A model generated the notes under the pieces. That model searched no databases. It worked only from the letters and a program-made list of their open reading frames with translations, and was not told the DNA's origin. From contig NC_073745.1 in the NCBI RefSeq assembly GCF_029784135.1, positions 309,332,834 through 309,396,833 of the forward strand: DNA of 64,000 nt, written 5' to 3'. Numbering within the stretch: the first letter of the stretch is position 1; each line of letters starts with the position of its first letter. Both the position numbers and the translations under genes were made by a program. Positions 1 to 14,817 of this stretch are shown here, piece by piece. Source of the DNA: Toxorhynchites rutilus septentrionalis (lineage: Eukaryota; Arthropoda; Insecta; Diptera; Culicidae).

Positions 1-209
1 CAACAAGCGGCAGCTGCCGCTGCAGCACAAGCGGCACAACAACACGGCAAACCCCCTGGTGGACCGGTTGGTTCACTCGGTGGCCCCGTTGGCCATCCAG
101 GGCATCCTTCGTCGCAGCAACAGCCGATGAAACCGGACATCAAACCCTACCCGGACACGCCGGCGCTGCGACAACTCTCCGAGTACGCGAGACCGCACGT
201 TGGTTTCAG
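1..209 (+). CDS. Gug: Atrophin (Grunge), internal exon cut by the window edge
   Basis: Atrophin is a nuclear co-repressor that links nuclear receptors and other DNA-bound factors to histone deacetylases. The exon is open from base 1 in frame 1. It encodes a Gln/Ala-rich and Gly/Pro-rich stretch followed by the motif [15 protein letters not shown], which closely matches the conserved C-terminal part of vertebrate atrophin-1/RERE ([15 protein letters not shown]). The donor is GTATGA at 210, leaving phase 2. Eight further plus-strand exons down to 14817 join in consistent phases to 269 codons with the stop, and their order matches the atrophin C-terminus: an RER-type segment, a His-rich HSHTHLHLH block, then a PRDP segment and a charged tail. 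The N-terminal BAH/ELM2/SANT part of the long form would lie left of this window. The family call rests on remembered motif similarity, not on a search. Confidence 0.87.
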
Positions 210-544
210 GTATGATCTTTCAATGCTTCCAATAATGTGTTTCGTTTTTGGTTCTCATGTGTGTGTGCGCTGAGGAGTGCCCCGTCCTCAGAGTCTCGTG
301 TTTTGTCCAATTTCAAGAACAACCGTAGGGTGAGAGTGGAGAAAGGAGTGTCTCGTATATGTTTTCGATCTCACATTACATACATACTTCTTTTTTCTTG
401 GACCAAAAAAAACAATCCCTGTTTGCGTGATCACTCTCGAAATCTACTCACCAGGTGTGCTTAATATTGAATCGCATTTGATTATCCTGTTTTTCTTCTT
501 TCTTTCTTCTTTTTCTTATTTTTCGTCTCACGGTTTATTTGTAG

Positions 545-598
545 TCCCGTGGAAACGATGGTACCACCACCATATCATCCACTTTATAACAGAGAAAG
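545..598 (+). CDS. Gug: Atrophin exon (54 nt)
   Basis: The acceptor TTTGTAG ends at 544 and the donor is GTATAG at 599. The exon takes phase 2 from the exon before and leaves phase 2. It encodes SPVETMVPPPYHPLYNRER. The PPYHPLYNRER end corresponds to the start of the RERE-type arginine/glutamate region of atrophins. Introns of 335 bp and about 4.7 kb flank it; the second carries a transposon. Confidence 0.82.
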
Positions 599-952
599 GT
601 ATAGCAAAGTTCTTTGTTTTTCCTCGCTCTTTCCCCCTATCTATAGATCCTCTATCTCTCTTTCTATTTGAGCATATCGTTCACCGAGCGTCACCTAGCT
701 ATTATGACAGCCGAAATTAATTACCTGTCCCGCCCTCTTATCACGTGACAAAACGTCATGAGAGTTGTGTCACATATACCCGAATATCATACACCCGAAA
801 CACGTTTGCCCAAAGCACCTTCACCCGAATGCAACAAATTCCCGAATGCGTCATTTACCTGAATGAGAACTTTACAGAAGGAAATATTTCGAAAATCAGT
901 TTATGAGTTTTATTGAATAATCTGTTCATAAATAAGATAAACAATCAGAGTT

Positions 953-980
953 GGCCGCCGACCCGCCGTCGGAGGCGGCC
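953..980. repeat. GC-rich perfect hairpin
   Basis: A 7-bp stem GGCCGCC/GGCGGCC is followed inwards by a GAC/GTC pairing, with a short CCGCC loop. It is an isolated GC block in AT-rich sequence, just inside the left end of the 753-4815 element. Confidence 0.6.
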
Positions 981-3900
981 TCTCACAAGCAAACATGTTT
1001 TCCACCGGTTAGTTTGAAACACAGGAGACAATCAATTAGGACGGCATACGTTTGTCAGGTTAATTTTTGCTTTGAGATATATCATTTATAAATGCAAAGT
1101 GTCTGTTCTCTATTCACTGGAGACTTCAACTAGAGCGCTGACTGGCATCGTCTGAATCAGCCTTTACTGAATACGGATATAGTCAGTCAGATAGTCAGGT
1201 GACTATCATCAGTTGACTATGACTATGCAGAGCCCTGGCAGCGACAGCAACCGTTGTGGAATAAATTTCAACATTCTCTTTTCCAAGAAGAACATAGCTG
1301 AAAACCATAAATGCCATAAAATCCATAAAATACCATATGGTTGAAATACGCTGCAATTTGACGTCACTTTTAGTTTCCAGGTTAAAAACGGCGTAAAATT
1401 GCAGCGTAATGCTTGAATTCACGAAAATTGCATTGTATTTATCAGTCATCCAGGCAGCGAGGCTTTCCAAATGGCCTTCCACGAAGTCAACTGTTCAGTT
1501 CAGTTTTTCAAGGCTAGAGACGAATGCGCTGAGAAGTTTTGAAGCCTCTACAGTTCAAAACATCATGATTATCATCGTTAATAAGTCCTAACATAGCCGG
1601 GTTTTTATCGTGTACATGTATATATGTTTATGTTTCTATAAATTGTAAATTACACAGTAGTAGTAGTAACCATTTAGGCGTTAGGTTATCTGTTCCATTA
1701 CATTATGGTAAATTGCAATGTAGTAGCCATTTAGGCGTAAGGGCATTCCTATCTGTTCTTCCATTGTTCAGCAGACCGGTCAGCGGAGGCAGTTGATATT
1801 GATCATTGTTGGGTTATTTATAGAACGACAGCCCGATGTTTCTTGCAGAGCAGAGCGGTTGTATGGATGAATCGATCTTTGTTCCACCGTGGATCGATCT
1901 CCATAGCTGATGATGGTTGCGTGGAAGTAGTTATTCTATGACAACACAAAGATGGTCAATTGAGGGCCCTGAGCTTGAACTCACGATCGATCGCTTAGTA
2001 AGCGAACGCGTAACCAAGTGGCTACGAAGACCCCTCAAGTTCTCTTCTCTTGGGACATTATTTTTGAAGAAGCTAAAGAAGATGAATTTATGCTTCATTC
2101 TTGTTTTCGCGAGAAGAATACACGAAAGCCAATGCACATACTGCACCGCGAATATTTTCATCGTGCTAGACGCAGTGCAGCCCAGGAGATTATATATTTG
2201 TTCCCCACCGACGTTATCTATTTTAATAACGCATAAAATCAATAAGTTATACGTCTGGTTCAATCGAACACAAACACTCTTCAGCTAACGGTATGGACAC
2301 TAACGTGGTACGTTTTATTTCATACTTCTCTTCTGCTTTGCGCGTCTGGTCATCAATACAAGCTATGCACGTCCTTTCAACACAGTAACAAAATAGGACG
2401 AGCACAATATTTCTAGTGCCTTCACTGCTAGCTGACTGAGAACGACAAGCATCAACTGTTGGCCACTCTTGACTGAGATTGACTTTCAAGCAGGAACCTA
2501 TATTTACACATTTTTGAGATTTTAAAAGTTTGCCTGTAAAGCAATTTTTAACTTAACACTCATAACACTCTTATTTTCGAAATGTAGAACTTACACCCCA
2601 GTACAGATGCAAATATACAGAAGCACTGTCTGCTAGACGGCGTGAAAATCGATGCCATGTCTCCACCGAACAAAATTGCACAACTGTGTGCGATATCTAT
2701 TTTCCATTCTTTCTATGCATCGAGCAAAACTGCTGTGTGTGTGATATCAACATTGAGAATGATTGCAGTCGTTGAGTTTGTTTTCACCCAAATTAAAACG
2801 ATAAAACACCTTGGAGGATAAATGGAATGAATAGAAAAAATCTAAAACATGTATGTTACGCAGTGAAAATCACCAATCGATCAATTTTACAGATCTGAAA
2901 GATAACATACCAACTCTCTTAAAATATATTCGTTATTTTTTCCAACCAAAATATTCTCTAGCAATAATTTATATGGGAGAACAACGTTTGCGGATCAGCT
3001 AGGACCATAAATCTTTGAGCAATTTTATGAGCGATTCAATAAGAACCACTTACTAAAATAACTTGCAGATGATTATTGAACGTGTGAATATGATAAATTT
3101 AATTAAAATTATACCCTCGGAAATTTCAGTTTGTTTTCATTAGTAGGTTGGATCAAATTCATCCCGGTGATCGATTTGCCCCCGCATGACGGTACTTACG
3201 TATTAACGTCACAGCAGCGCAATTCTCATCATAAGTTTATTTTTCGTAATTAAATTTATTTTGAGGCCTATGTAATGGGAACGAAGTTACCATCTAACGA
3301 AGGTAAGAAAGTGAGGCGGCGAAAATCAGCTCTTGAGTTTTATTGAATCTATTCAAGAAAACATTTTTTATGAGGTAACTTTTTGAAATTAGAGATGACC
3401 ATTTTCATTGGCACCCTAGTGTGCGTGCATCGATGTTTGAGTTCAACGTGGTTTGACATACGCTACAGGTGAGCTAGATTCTTTTGTATCGTACACGAAA
3501 ATTACTCACACGTATAAAATAGCGTGCAGTGTGTATACGCTATTTTACACGCTATTTAATAATACTAACGCGAGGAACTTTATAGCATACTTGATAAATG
3601 TCTAAGTTCGTTGGTTTTAGTTCACGATGGGTAGACAATAAACCGTCCATTGATGGGGTAACTACTTTTTTGCATCAGAAATCAAGTTTTTGTTCCTCTT
3701 TATATAGACGTAAAGTAAGATTGGGTACGCGGGTATAAAAATAGTGTCAGGGGGAAATTGAAGTGTGGATTGAAGTCAGTTGAATGAAGAGGCAGATTTG
3801 TATTCATTAGTCGAGTCAGTTAAAATAACCACTGAATGGACTAGTTCACCAGTCTTCCTCGCTAGTGAACGCTAGTCAATTCATTTTCTAGTCAAATCAC

Positions 3901-4528
3901 TTTTTGTTGTGGGTGACTTCCGAAGTAGTTCTAGTCGAAGCGAAGCTACTGAGAGTAGAGTCGGTCTTCATTTTTCACCTTCGATGATTTCGGGCCCTGG
4001 TCGCTACTACCATCACAACACAAACCGATTTGGCTCGGATTTTCTGTTACCGTTCTACGTGTTCTTTGGGGCTTCATTTTTGGGAGCGTGGAAGATGTAA
4101 TTTCGCTAACAGAAACTCACTTGGATATTTAATTAGTTCAGTGTTTCAATGTCGCTCCAGACCTCGAACAATCAACAATACATGTTAATACTGAGAGTAT
4201 GAGAATATAGTACTTTTTGCTCAAATTGCCTTTTTTGCTTCGTTGTTATAATACTGTTTTTTTTATCGACTTCCAACGAATTATAATTTGTTTTCCTTTT
4301 TTGTATTTTTTAACAGATTTCAAAATCTCATATGAATTTTGTGGCGACTGCCTTAAATTGACAACTTTTTTCTACGTATATGGGCCACGTAATCCAAATG
4401 ACTGGATAATGTTGATAATCGAATTTGAAAGTCCATCATTCATACAAAATTAATAATTTAATTAATATAAAAGTGAAACTTTATTTATATCTTCTTCATC
4501 ACTTTGAAAAATATAGTACCCAATGCCG

Positions 4529-4547
4529 CTCTCTCTCTCTCTCTCTC
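4529..4547. repeat. (CT)n microsatellite
   Basis: A run of about nine CT dinucleotides lies in the second visible Atrophin intron. Confidence 0.9.
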
Positions 4548-4887
4548 GTTTTGGCAACGCAATATACGAGTTTCTGGATCCCAGTTAATGTATGAATGTG
4601 ATAATTTCAGTAACACTTATCAAGATTAATAATAGAAATACCTTCTAACTAAATATAGCTGTAAACAGTACATTTGGATAAATGTTACTTTCGGGTAAAT
4701 TTTACATTCGAGTATATGTTCAATTCGGGTACCTGGCGTATTCAGGTATTTGTCACATTCGGGTGAATGTCTCTCGGGTAGCTGTCGTTCGGGTAAATGT
4801 GGCACGCTCCGCCATGAGTTATGCTTTGTGTTTGTTTCGTTAACACCACCTTCCTCATCGTCATCTTAACAATATGTGACGACATTT

Positions 4888-5151
4888 CTAGAACCACCAA
4901 TGGGCGACCTTTCGTATCCAGTGAAGTTCAGAAATGCCGTCAGCTTTCGCCGTCAGGGTTTGTTTCGTTATAATCATGATTTCATTAAACCCCAACCTTA
5001 CATCCGCTTGGAAGCCACTGTTCTCATCCTCGAAATTGGTTGTATCTAAATGAAGATTGGGTCGTGCATCACTTCTGAAGAAGATTTGATACAATACCCA
5101 AATAGTAGCGATAATAAGTATCAGTGTACATGTTACTCGATCAAAATTCAA
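4888..5151 (-). other. Minus-strand ORF with a membrane-anchor-like N-terminus, unrecognised
   Basis: This is an open frame of 87 codons on the strand opposite Atrophin, inside its intron and just outside the 753-4815 element. Its first codon in this reading is TTG, not ATG. It starts with NFDRVTCTLILIIATIWVLY, a hydrophobic stretch after a short basic head, followed by a polar segment, which is the layout of a type II signal anchor. A GTAAGT donor-like site lies just upstream (minus strand, near 5173) and a GTAAGG site inside it (near 5006), so it could be part of a spliced gene or a pseudogene. I do not recognise the family. Confidence 0.2.
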
Positions 5152-5343
5152 ACCCTCGGAATCCGACTTACCAATCCCTCATATTCATGATCATTACTGC
5201 ACTAGAAACCCCCAAATCCCCCCATCTAGCATTTGGGAATCATTTTTATTGTATTCCTGCTGTTACGACATTACAACTATTTCCAAGATGATATTGATCG
5301 AGTTTCGCTGATTCTCTACGATTAACAGGGACATCTTTTTTAG

Positions 5344-5606
<263 letters not shown>

Positions 5607-6081
5607 TAACATGTTATTTTCTTTCACCTTTTTTTTCTCTCCGATGTTTTGCTAAACATCAAAATCTATACTTCTATGTGGTACCTGCTGAAACACGCAA
5701 ATATTTGTTAAAAACACACGCCTCATCAACATTTTTCTTGGCACAAACAAACAATTAAACGTAACTTCTCGAATGAATATGTCCTGACCTCAAAAATGAT
5801 ATCGATATTGATTGACAACCTGGGCAAAAACACTGACAACCACACGTTCCGTTGGCTGATTGACTGGCTTAAACGTACCTATGCAAACTCCAAACTATGT
5901 GGGGGTTTTACTTGGAAATTCAAAACAAAAAAAACTATGAAAATACTCAACAACAATTCTCAAAAAAATCAAATCCCCCACACCGTGGGACCGGTTGTTG
6001 TCGTCTGACGTGGCTTGCTTCTTCGCGGTGTGCGCGCGCTATCTCGGATCGTGGCGCTCTCTGAAAACAAAAAAAAATCAG

Positions 6082-6128
6082 GCTTGCCGCCACACCCTCT
6101 TGGGCTAGATCCGGCCGCCGATCCGATG
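6082..6128 (+). CDS. Gug: Atrophin micro-exon (47 nt)
   Basis: The exon encodes GLPPHPLGLDPAADPM with phase 1 in and phase 0 out. The donor GTACGT at 6129 is good. The acceptor CAG ending at 6081 is unusual, because the 20 bases before it are nearly all A and form no pyrimidine tract. The exon is supported by frame: it joins both neighbours without a shift, and the join gives a plausible ...DPMLRLAAGEYHAH segment. Confidence 0.75.
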
Positions 6129-6247
6129 GTACGTATCTGCAATCAAACCCCTCTCAAATGTTCCCCTCAATTCCACACCCAAAAAAAAAGCTCTCTTGTA
6201 CTGTGTTTTCTTTCTGTATGTGGTTATCGTCTGTTCACTTGTTACAG

Positions 6248-6365
6248 TTGCGCTTGGCTGCTGGTGAATACCACGCTCACTCCCATACGCATCTGCATTT
6301 GCACTCGCAACAGCAGCAAGACACGGCGGCGGCAGCAGTGGCGGCCGGTTTCCAACTACCACCAC
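6248..6365 (+). CDS. Gug: Atrophin exon, His-rich block (118 nt)
   Basis: The acceptor TTGTTACAG ends at 6247 and the donor GTGAGT starts at 6366. Phase 0 in, phase 1 out. It encodes LRLAAGEYHAHSHTHLHLHS, a short Gln run, an Ala run and GFQLPP. The alternating His block is a hallmark of the atrophin C-terminus; vertebrate ATN1 has HSHIHSHLHLHQQ at the same place. The following intron is 7.8 kb and contains a hAT transposon, a SINE fragment and other repeats. Confidence 0.87.
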
Positions 6366-8505
6366 GTGAGTTTGTATTCAAGAAGTTTTTTGTCTCTCGA
6401 TACCACCCACCACCAATTCACCAAACACCCTGTCTCACATATCACACCTGTCTCTTACCCTTCTCGTTTGCGCCAACCCAAACAGACCAACCGAATACGA
6501 ACTCTACGGTTTAAGTGAGATCCTCCCCCCCCCAAGACTGGACGGTTTTTCATCTAAATTATTTGTACATCCACTCGTTATGGAGCTTTCCCAATTACAT
6601 CGCCCTTTCATCGTCTAACCTGATTCATTCATCAGTTCATATAGACTCATGAACAACGACACTGGACAGTGACAATGACTGCTATTAGATCAAGAGCAGA
6701 GCAGTGTTTCTTTCATAGGGCTATTGCTACACATACATGCAAAGCATCTGTTGGGCAAACATCGCTTGTTTACATTCGTAGTTTCTATGCAGCAGAAGCG
6801 GATTCATTATCAATCGGTTTCTTGTAGATGATTTAAATATAGTTGCGGTCTCTCTAATAGCGCGACATATTTCATAGAACTAACATGAACTTTGTGAAAC
6901 AGTTAGGCAAGCTATTCAATTAAGGTGAAGGTGGAAGCTAGCCACAAATGGCTGCCACAATGGCGCTCATTTATTTCATCTCCCTCCCTCACCCCTCGCC
7001 AGAAAATCAAAAATTTTGCGAAACAGTGTGAAGAAAATGATCGTTTTCGCACACTTCCCATCAAGTAATATCAACCAAATTCTAATCGATTACTCACAAG
7101 ATGTTAAATCTTCATCTGCTGTCGCACTGTATAGTGAAAAACATCGGAAAACTCGGGCAAGTGCTCTGAAAGTTAAATTTTCGTTTTTCAATCTGCGGCA
7201 ATGGTTTTGCTTGTATTGGTGAAAGCATCCTTATTTTTTCGACACTGATGCCAGACAACACCATCGAAACAGCTATAAAAACCACTCAATATAAAGTTAT
7301 TCCTGAGTCATAGCGTTTCATGTCATTAAAATCAATAGAATAAAATTTTGTTGATATCAATACAATTATTATTTTTATGTTTAATGGGTCTATAATGTAA
7401 GTTTTAGCAAATTTAACATTGGGTAAGAAAATTGTATTGCAGAGCTCGGAACACTGCCACGGCTGCCTATGCTTTTAAAAACAGTAAACGGAAAAGTATT
7501 ACATTCAATCAAAATGCCTCGGCCAATGAAGAGAAGGGTTAAGGCTTTCCAACGTGAATATGTGAAAACAATACGATCAACGAAGGAAAATATTAAGGAG
7601 TTATCAACATCGAGTTACTATGCAGAAGAACTTGTTAATACCAAAAGAGCCCCAATTCGCATGTGTTATAAATTTGCTCATGTTACGCTCGCGTATAATC
7701 AGAATTTTACTTCATATGCAAAAGCACCTTCTATATATATTTATATTTACAATTGTTCATCGGAACATATCGTTCATACATTTTACTTTAGTATTGAATT
7801 GTTATTTTTTTTCAAATGTATTCTAAGACTCGTGTCAGTGAAGCGCATCACAGACTGATAAGTGAATTGATCTATTTACGTGTGCTTTGCTCTTCTCTCA
7901 CAAACACTATTACCCTATTATTATTATGAAGAGTGGTGTAAAAATCGTGATTTTTGAAGATTTTGCTTAAATTTTCACCAGGAATTTTTTATATCGATAT
8001 TGCAGCCAAATTAACAAAGATAGAAGTTTGTGCGTCAAAGAACAAATTGAAGAACGGTTGAAGAACTTCAATTTAATTGATAGAAACAATCTATTTTAAC
8101 ATAAGTTTTTGGAATAAAATTAATAATAACACATTAAAAATTATTAACTTTTAAGTGTTTCACTTCCAAAATGTTATCAACATCCACTAATTTAGTTGTT
8201 CCACTACTATATCCTGTACTAAATTTTCTCATCTTTCAAATGAAAAATCAGAATCGTCTTCCGTAGCGTACTTTTTAATGTAGTGCCAGTTTGAGGCAAC
8301 AGAGTCCGGAACAAAAAAAAGTTCTATAACTCTGTCATTGTTGAAATTCGAACATATGCGTAGAAGGATTTTTTTCATGTGAGAAAGGTGTTTTCTGACT
8401 TTAAGGGTATGAATCAAAAATCAAATTCTTCTTTTATTTTCAAAAAACGAAAAATACATGCAAAAAAACAAATAAAGAAAAAAAGATTTGACTCGATTAT
8501 ATACA
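6366..8505. other. AT-rich intron, no gene recognised
   Basis: This is the first part of the 7.8-kb Atrophin intron. Short open frames, such as that at 7469-7858, show no family features. I see no RNA gene and no clear transposon here. Confidence 0.5.
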
Positions 8506-8558
8506 GGATTCGATTATATACAGTGAAAAGAAATCAAAAACTGTATATAATCGAGTCC
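8506..8558. repeat. 18-bp inverted repeat (stem-loop)
   Basis: The arms at 8506-8523 and 8541-8558 are inverted copies differing at one position, with a 17-bp loop. A third direct copy of the CGATTATATACAG core lies just upstream (about 8493-8505). This looks like the end of a small MITE. Confidence 0.6.
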
Positions 8559-8716
8559 GCGCTGTATCATGTCGGGGGTTCGGGTTCGATTCACGTTCTG
8601 GTCGGAGAATTTCGAGTCAAAGAAGTTCTTTCGATCTTCACTGGCACACGCGTATCCTAGAGCTTGCCAGTCAGAATACATTCTAGGCGTCTTGTTTGGC
8701 GTTGAAATCTCAACTA
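8556..8716 (+). mobile_element. tRNA-derived SINE, 5'-truncated copy
   Basis: It carries a B-box-like GGTTCGATTCACG followed by the same unique body as the better-preserved copy at 20006-20280 (minus strand), including the words AGAGCTTGCCA and GAAATCTCAACTA. The A-box half of the tRNA head is missing or degenerate. It is Feilai-like in design, which fits a mosquito genome; the family name is from memory. Confidence 0.65.
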
Positions 8717-9450
8717 GGGGAAATGGGGGGAATTTGGACCCTCTAAGTCAGGGGTTCTCAAACTGTTTTGGACGAGAGACCTCTTTTCCAGAATGAAGTC
8801 ATACCTCAGACCTCTATAGCCATATTTTTTAAGAATCCTATATTTATTTTTTTTTCTTTCTGAATAATTAAAAAATTTAAAAACATTGCAGTTAGTTAAA
8901 TGAGTAAACTTGACATTATTTTCTCATGGAAGCAATCTGGCGTACACCCAAAATTGATTTTTAGCTCATGTTTTGTCATCCCAATTTATGACATTAAATG
9001 AGACATAACATAACAGAAAATGTCATAAATCACAAATACTGGTAAGCATTTGTATATTTGTATTTTAGTAAATTTCAAGTGTACATATTTAATAATTATT
9101 AACATATTAAGGACCGCTCACGAATGTTCTCGTGTTTCGCGTTCCGTTTGTTACGGATGGATCACGAACATCCCGTGTTTTTTACACACTTGATGGTTAA
9201 ATCCTTGGTCTGCCAAGATTCTAACAAGGCTTGGCGATGTCTCCCCTTCGTCTCATCCACACCGAAGGAAACGATCTCATCTGTGGAATCCGAACAAATG
9301 AAGCGTACAAGTTTGTCTCAAAATATGCGGTCCCAATCTTACAGATTTCTTTGCGGTCCTTAATGTGTTGATACAAATTACTCATAAACTATAAAAACAT
9401 TCAAATCGCAAACCAATCTATCCGCAACTACCAAAATATCAAAATACGGT

Positions 9451-10330
9451 TCAATATTGGTTAGTTGAAGCCTTCAACCTCCGCATTCGTTGATTTTGAA
9501 ATGGTTGCTTCGGGTTCGGGTTGTTTGTAACCACAATGGAGCCTTTTTCGACAAAGTATGATGATGAAAAAGCTAGAAAACATTTTTCAGCAATGTCCCA
9601 TAACGCAGGATACTGTGTTTCAATATAACGTTGCAACCAGAACTTATGACAATCTTGATTGTACTCCTGCTTGAGCTCCTTATCTGTGCTGATGATAATC
9701 AACTTTTCTTGCATTATCCCCTTGGCTCATTCCATGGCTGTGATATAGTACGGAATTATTATCCATCGAGGAATTTGAATATATTGAAGATCATAAAACA
9801 TCTTAGTAAAATCCTTGTGTAATGCGTCAAAGTGAGTGACTTATGATAATATAATATGGTCTTGAAGCTTTTGTGATAATTTTGACAAATGCGGAAACTG
9901 TGAATGTTCTTTTCTGCTTAAATTTTGTTTTGTCAGAAAGGCCGATATTCTTGATGTTGTTTCAATCGAGTTGAAGTCGTCACCCTGCAGCTGAAACACA
10001 AATTCAAAAAAGCTGAAAACTTGCTAAGCAAGATCAGCGAACTCCAACGTTTATATGTAACCGAGTAAAGATTTCGTCGTTTTACTCATACAGCTGAACA
10101 AAAAATCGAGTGTTCGAATTATTGCTTCGAAGCTTAATGATAGCACTTATAACATATAGTAAATTCTGATGCGATGTATGGCCCAGATTTTTTGCTACTA
10201 AATGATGTCTGTGAATCACGCAGTAAATGACCAGTCACTCACGCAGTTGTATCTTTGAGTAAGCTGTAACACCACGATGACGACCAACCATCAGTCACCA
10301 TGGAATAGCTCTGACGGTACGAAATAAACC
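9451..10330 (-). pseudogene. Decayed hAT (ZBED5/FAM200-like) transposase
   Basis: Reading the minus strand from right to left, several frames carry recognisable pieces. Near 10200-10100 there is C.IHRHHLVAKNLG, like the CFLHRHALASK segment of ZBED5-type proteins. At 9714-9451 there is an open frame with KFWLQRY...YPALWDIAEKC and FSSSYFVEKG, matching the C-terminal dimerisation region (FW...YP.L...A......S.YLCE.GFS). Stops and frame changes separate the pieces. It belongs to the element at 8749-11474. Confidence 0.6.
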
Positions 10331-10387
10331 GTTCCACGGCCTGACGGCTCTTCTCTGGTATCAGTCTCCATAGAAGTAGCAAAAATC

Positions 10388-10460
10388 ATTTCTACATACA
10401 CTAGAAGTCGAAAATTTTAAGTGATTTTTGATTTGCTGTAAGTTTGTGAAACATCAACGC
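10388..10460 (+). repeat. Solo terminal repeat related to the 15037-17123 element
   Basis: The stretch reads AAGTCGAAAATTTTAAGTGA and continues to CTGTAAGTTTGTGAAACATC. It matches the terminal inverted repeats of the element at 15037-17123 with scattered differences. No partner end was found nearby. Confidence 0.5.
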
Positions 10461-11482
10461 ATATCGATATATACATCATTTTGAAGCTTAGAGGCGAATG
10501 AACAGCAAAGTTTAAAGCCTCTTAAAAACAAAGAACCAACCAACCATAATTTTGAAGCTACAACTCCCATGTATTAGATTATTTTATGCAAATATGTTTA
10601 TCTTGATGTGTGTAGGTGTAGTGGGCAACAATATCGGGGAGAAATGAAAAATCGATTTTTCTCTGTTATTTAAAAAAAAATCTTTTTTGTTTCTCTGATT
10701 TTTTTTTTTGAACATAACCTAATAACTTCATTGCTGGGTAATCTAGACTCGTCCAGCTGGAGAGAAAATATGTTGGTCTATAATAAATTGAACTGCGTGA
10801 CCCATCTCAAGTTTCCTGAAAAAATGAAAAAATATTTTTTTACGTCATGCACATAGGTAACTAAGCATTTTCTAAATTCTTTTTCAATCGCTTTATTCTA
10901 GTTTATTAAGCTTTATTTAGCTATGTAAACACGTTGTAATCTCTTGAATTAAATTAGTGGATGAGCGTACTATCATTCAAGCTCCAACGTATTTTAGGAC
11001 ACAAATGAACTTGCAACCTAAGGGCAAGCTTGTTATACAGTGAGCATATCAGGACATGAATTTGATGATGACTTATTTCGCGTTAAATCGCGTATAAATA
11101 TGTTCAAGATACAGAGAAATTTGAAACGTGCCTGAAGGACTTGTACGCTCAAACACATTATCTTGCGCGAACCTGTTCACGTTTTTTTTTCTAGCCGAAT
11201 TTTTCATCTCGTATTTTTTGTAGTTTCTTCTTTTCATCTTGCGCACGCTCATCGTCTTGTTGAGTTTAAAAAATATACATCAATAATTCTATAGCAAAAT
11301 CAAATTGAAACGTTTTTGTGCTCTGACGTTTGCGAACCCTTTGCATTCTGAGACCCTCAAGGGTTTTATTTTATAGGGGTCGATTTTCAGACCTCGTCGA
11401 CCCCCAAAATCAATTTTCGTTTGTGTCGACCCCTGGGAAACCAAAATCGATATCGACCACTTTGGGAAAATCTGCTCTAAGC

Positions 11483-14284
<2,802 letters not shown>

Positions 14285-14448
14285 TAGTGAAGCCGCACCG
14301 AAACACACACAAAAACTATTCAGCAAAGCCCTTCCTCATCAATAAAATAAACCCCAACTAGCCGATGATATATTATGATAATTGAGCAAAATCCCCTTCT
14401 CTATCTATCTATCCATCTATCCATCTCTTTCTCAACAACAACCACCAG

Positions 14449-14513
14449 GCCGCTGAGTTCCAACGTCAAAGTGCATTAGACCGCGCCCACTCGCTGCACG
14501 AGCAGTATCTTAG
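14449..14513 (+). CDS. Gug: Atrophin exon (65 nt)
   Basis: The acceptor CCACCAG ends at 14448 and the donor is GTATTG at 14514. Phase 0 in, phase 2 out. It encodes AAEFQRQSALDRAHSLHEQY then LR, matching the SAELQRLA...QWLH stretch of atrophin-1. A CTAT-type microsatellite lies in the 188-bp intron just upstream. Confidence 0.84.
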
Positions 14514-14753
14514 GTATTGAAATTTTATATCCGTTAATCCATGTATTGTTGAGCTGCTTTTCAAGCGCATTTCGAGTAGTAGTGTTTTTGATAAACCTCC
14601 TTTTTTGATTTATTTTTTTCAACCTCAATTGAATACACATATATTTCTCGCAGAAAAGCGCCCTTTTCTAGCAGTTTTTTTTTTCTAGTTATGATCTGTA
14701 AACAAACAACTGAAACCCATTTCGCTAATGTTCCCTTGAAATACAATTTTTAG

Positions 14754-14817
14754 ACAACACGAGAGAGAAATGAAAGTAAGAGCACTGGAAGAGGCGGCTC
14801 GTGGCGGTAAACATTGA
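14754..14817 (+). CDS. Gug: Atrophin terminal coding exon with stop
   Basis: The acceptor AATTTTTAG ends at 14753. Phase 2 in; the reading ends with TGA at 14815-14817. It encodes QHEREMKVRALEEAARGGKH. The charged tail and its place at the end of the chain fit the last residues of insect atrophin. The exon is too short to be found as an isolated ORF and is supported by splice phase. Confidence 0.82.

Larger units (their letters stand above)
753..4815. mobile_element. Inverted-repeat element with TTCGGGT subterminal repeats
   Basis: The left end (about 753-870) and the right end (about 4680-4815) are inverted copies of each other. Both are built from repeated ACCCGAAT / ATTCGGGT words spaced about 15-20 bp apart; at least six are visible on the left and seven on the right. 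The repeats read ACCCGAA at the left and TTCGGGT at the right, as expected for one element whose ends face each other. The roughly 3.8 kb between them shows no coding capacity that I can recognise. The element sits wholly inside an Atrophin intron. The superfamily is unknown and the outer boundaries are approximate. Confidence 0.6.
8749..11474 (-). mobile_element. hAT transposon with 8-bp target-site duplication
   Basis: The left end begins CAGGGGTTCTCAAACTG. The right end, read on the minus strand, begins CAGATTTTCCCAAAGTG. These match the terminal pattern of hAT elements (CAG...TTC.CAAA.TG). The flanks are CTCTAAGT at 8741-8748 and CTCTAAGC at 11475-11482, an 8-bp duplication with one mismatch, as expected for hAT. 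The minus-strand interior contains a decayed ZBED5/FAM200-like transposase. The element sits inside an Atrophin intron and is not autonomous. Confidence 0.75.

Noticed and set aside
6015..6518. 167-codon ORF over Atrophin exons
   Set aside because: It overlaps two exons in the wrong frame in part and runs through introns. The spliced Atrophin frame explains the coding signal.
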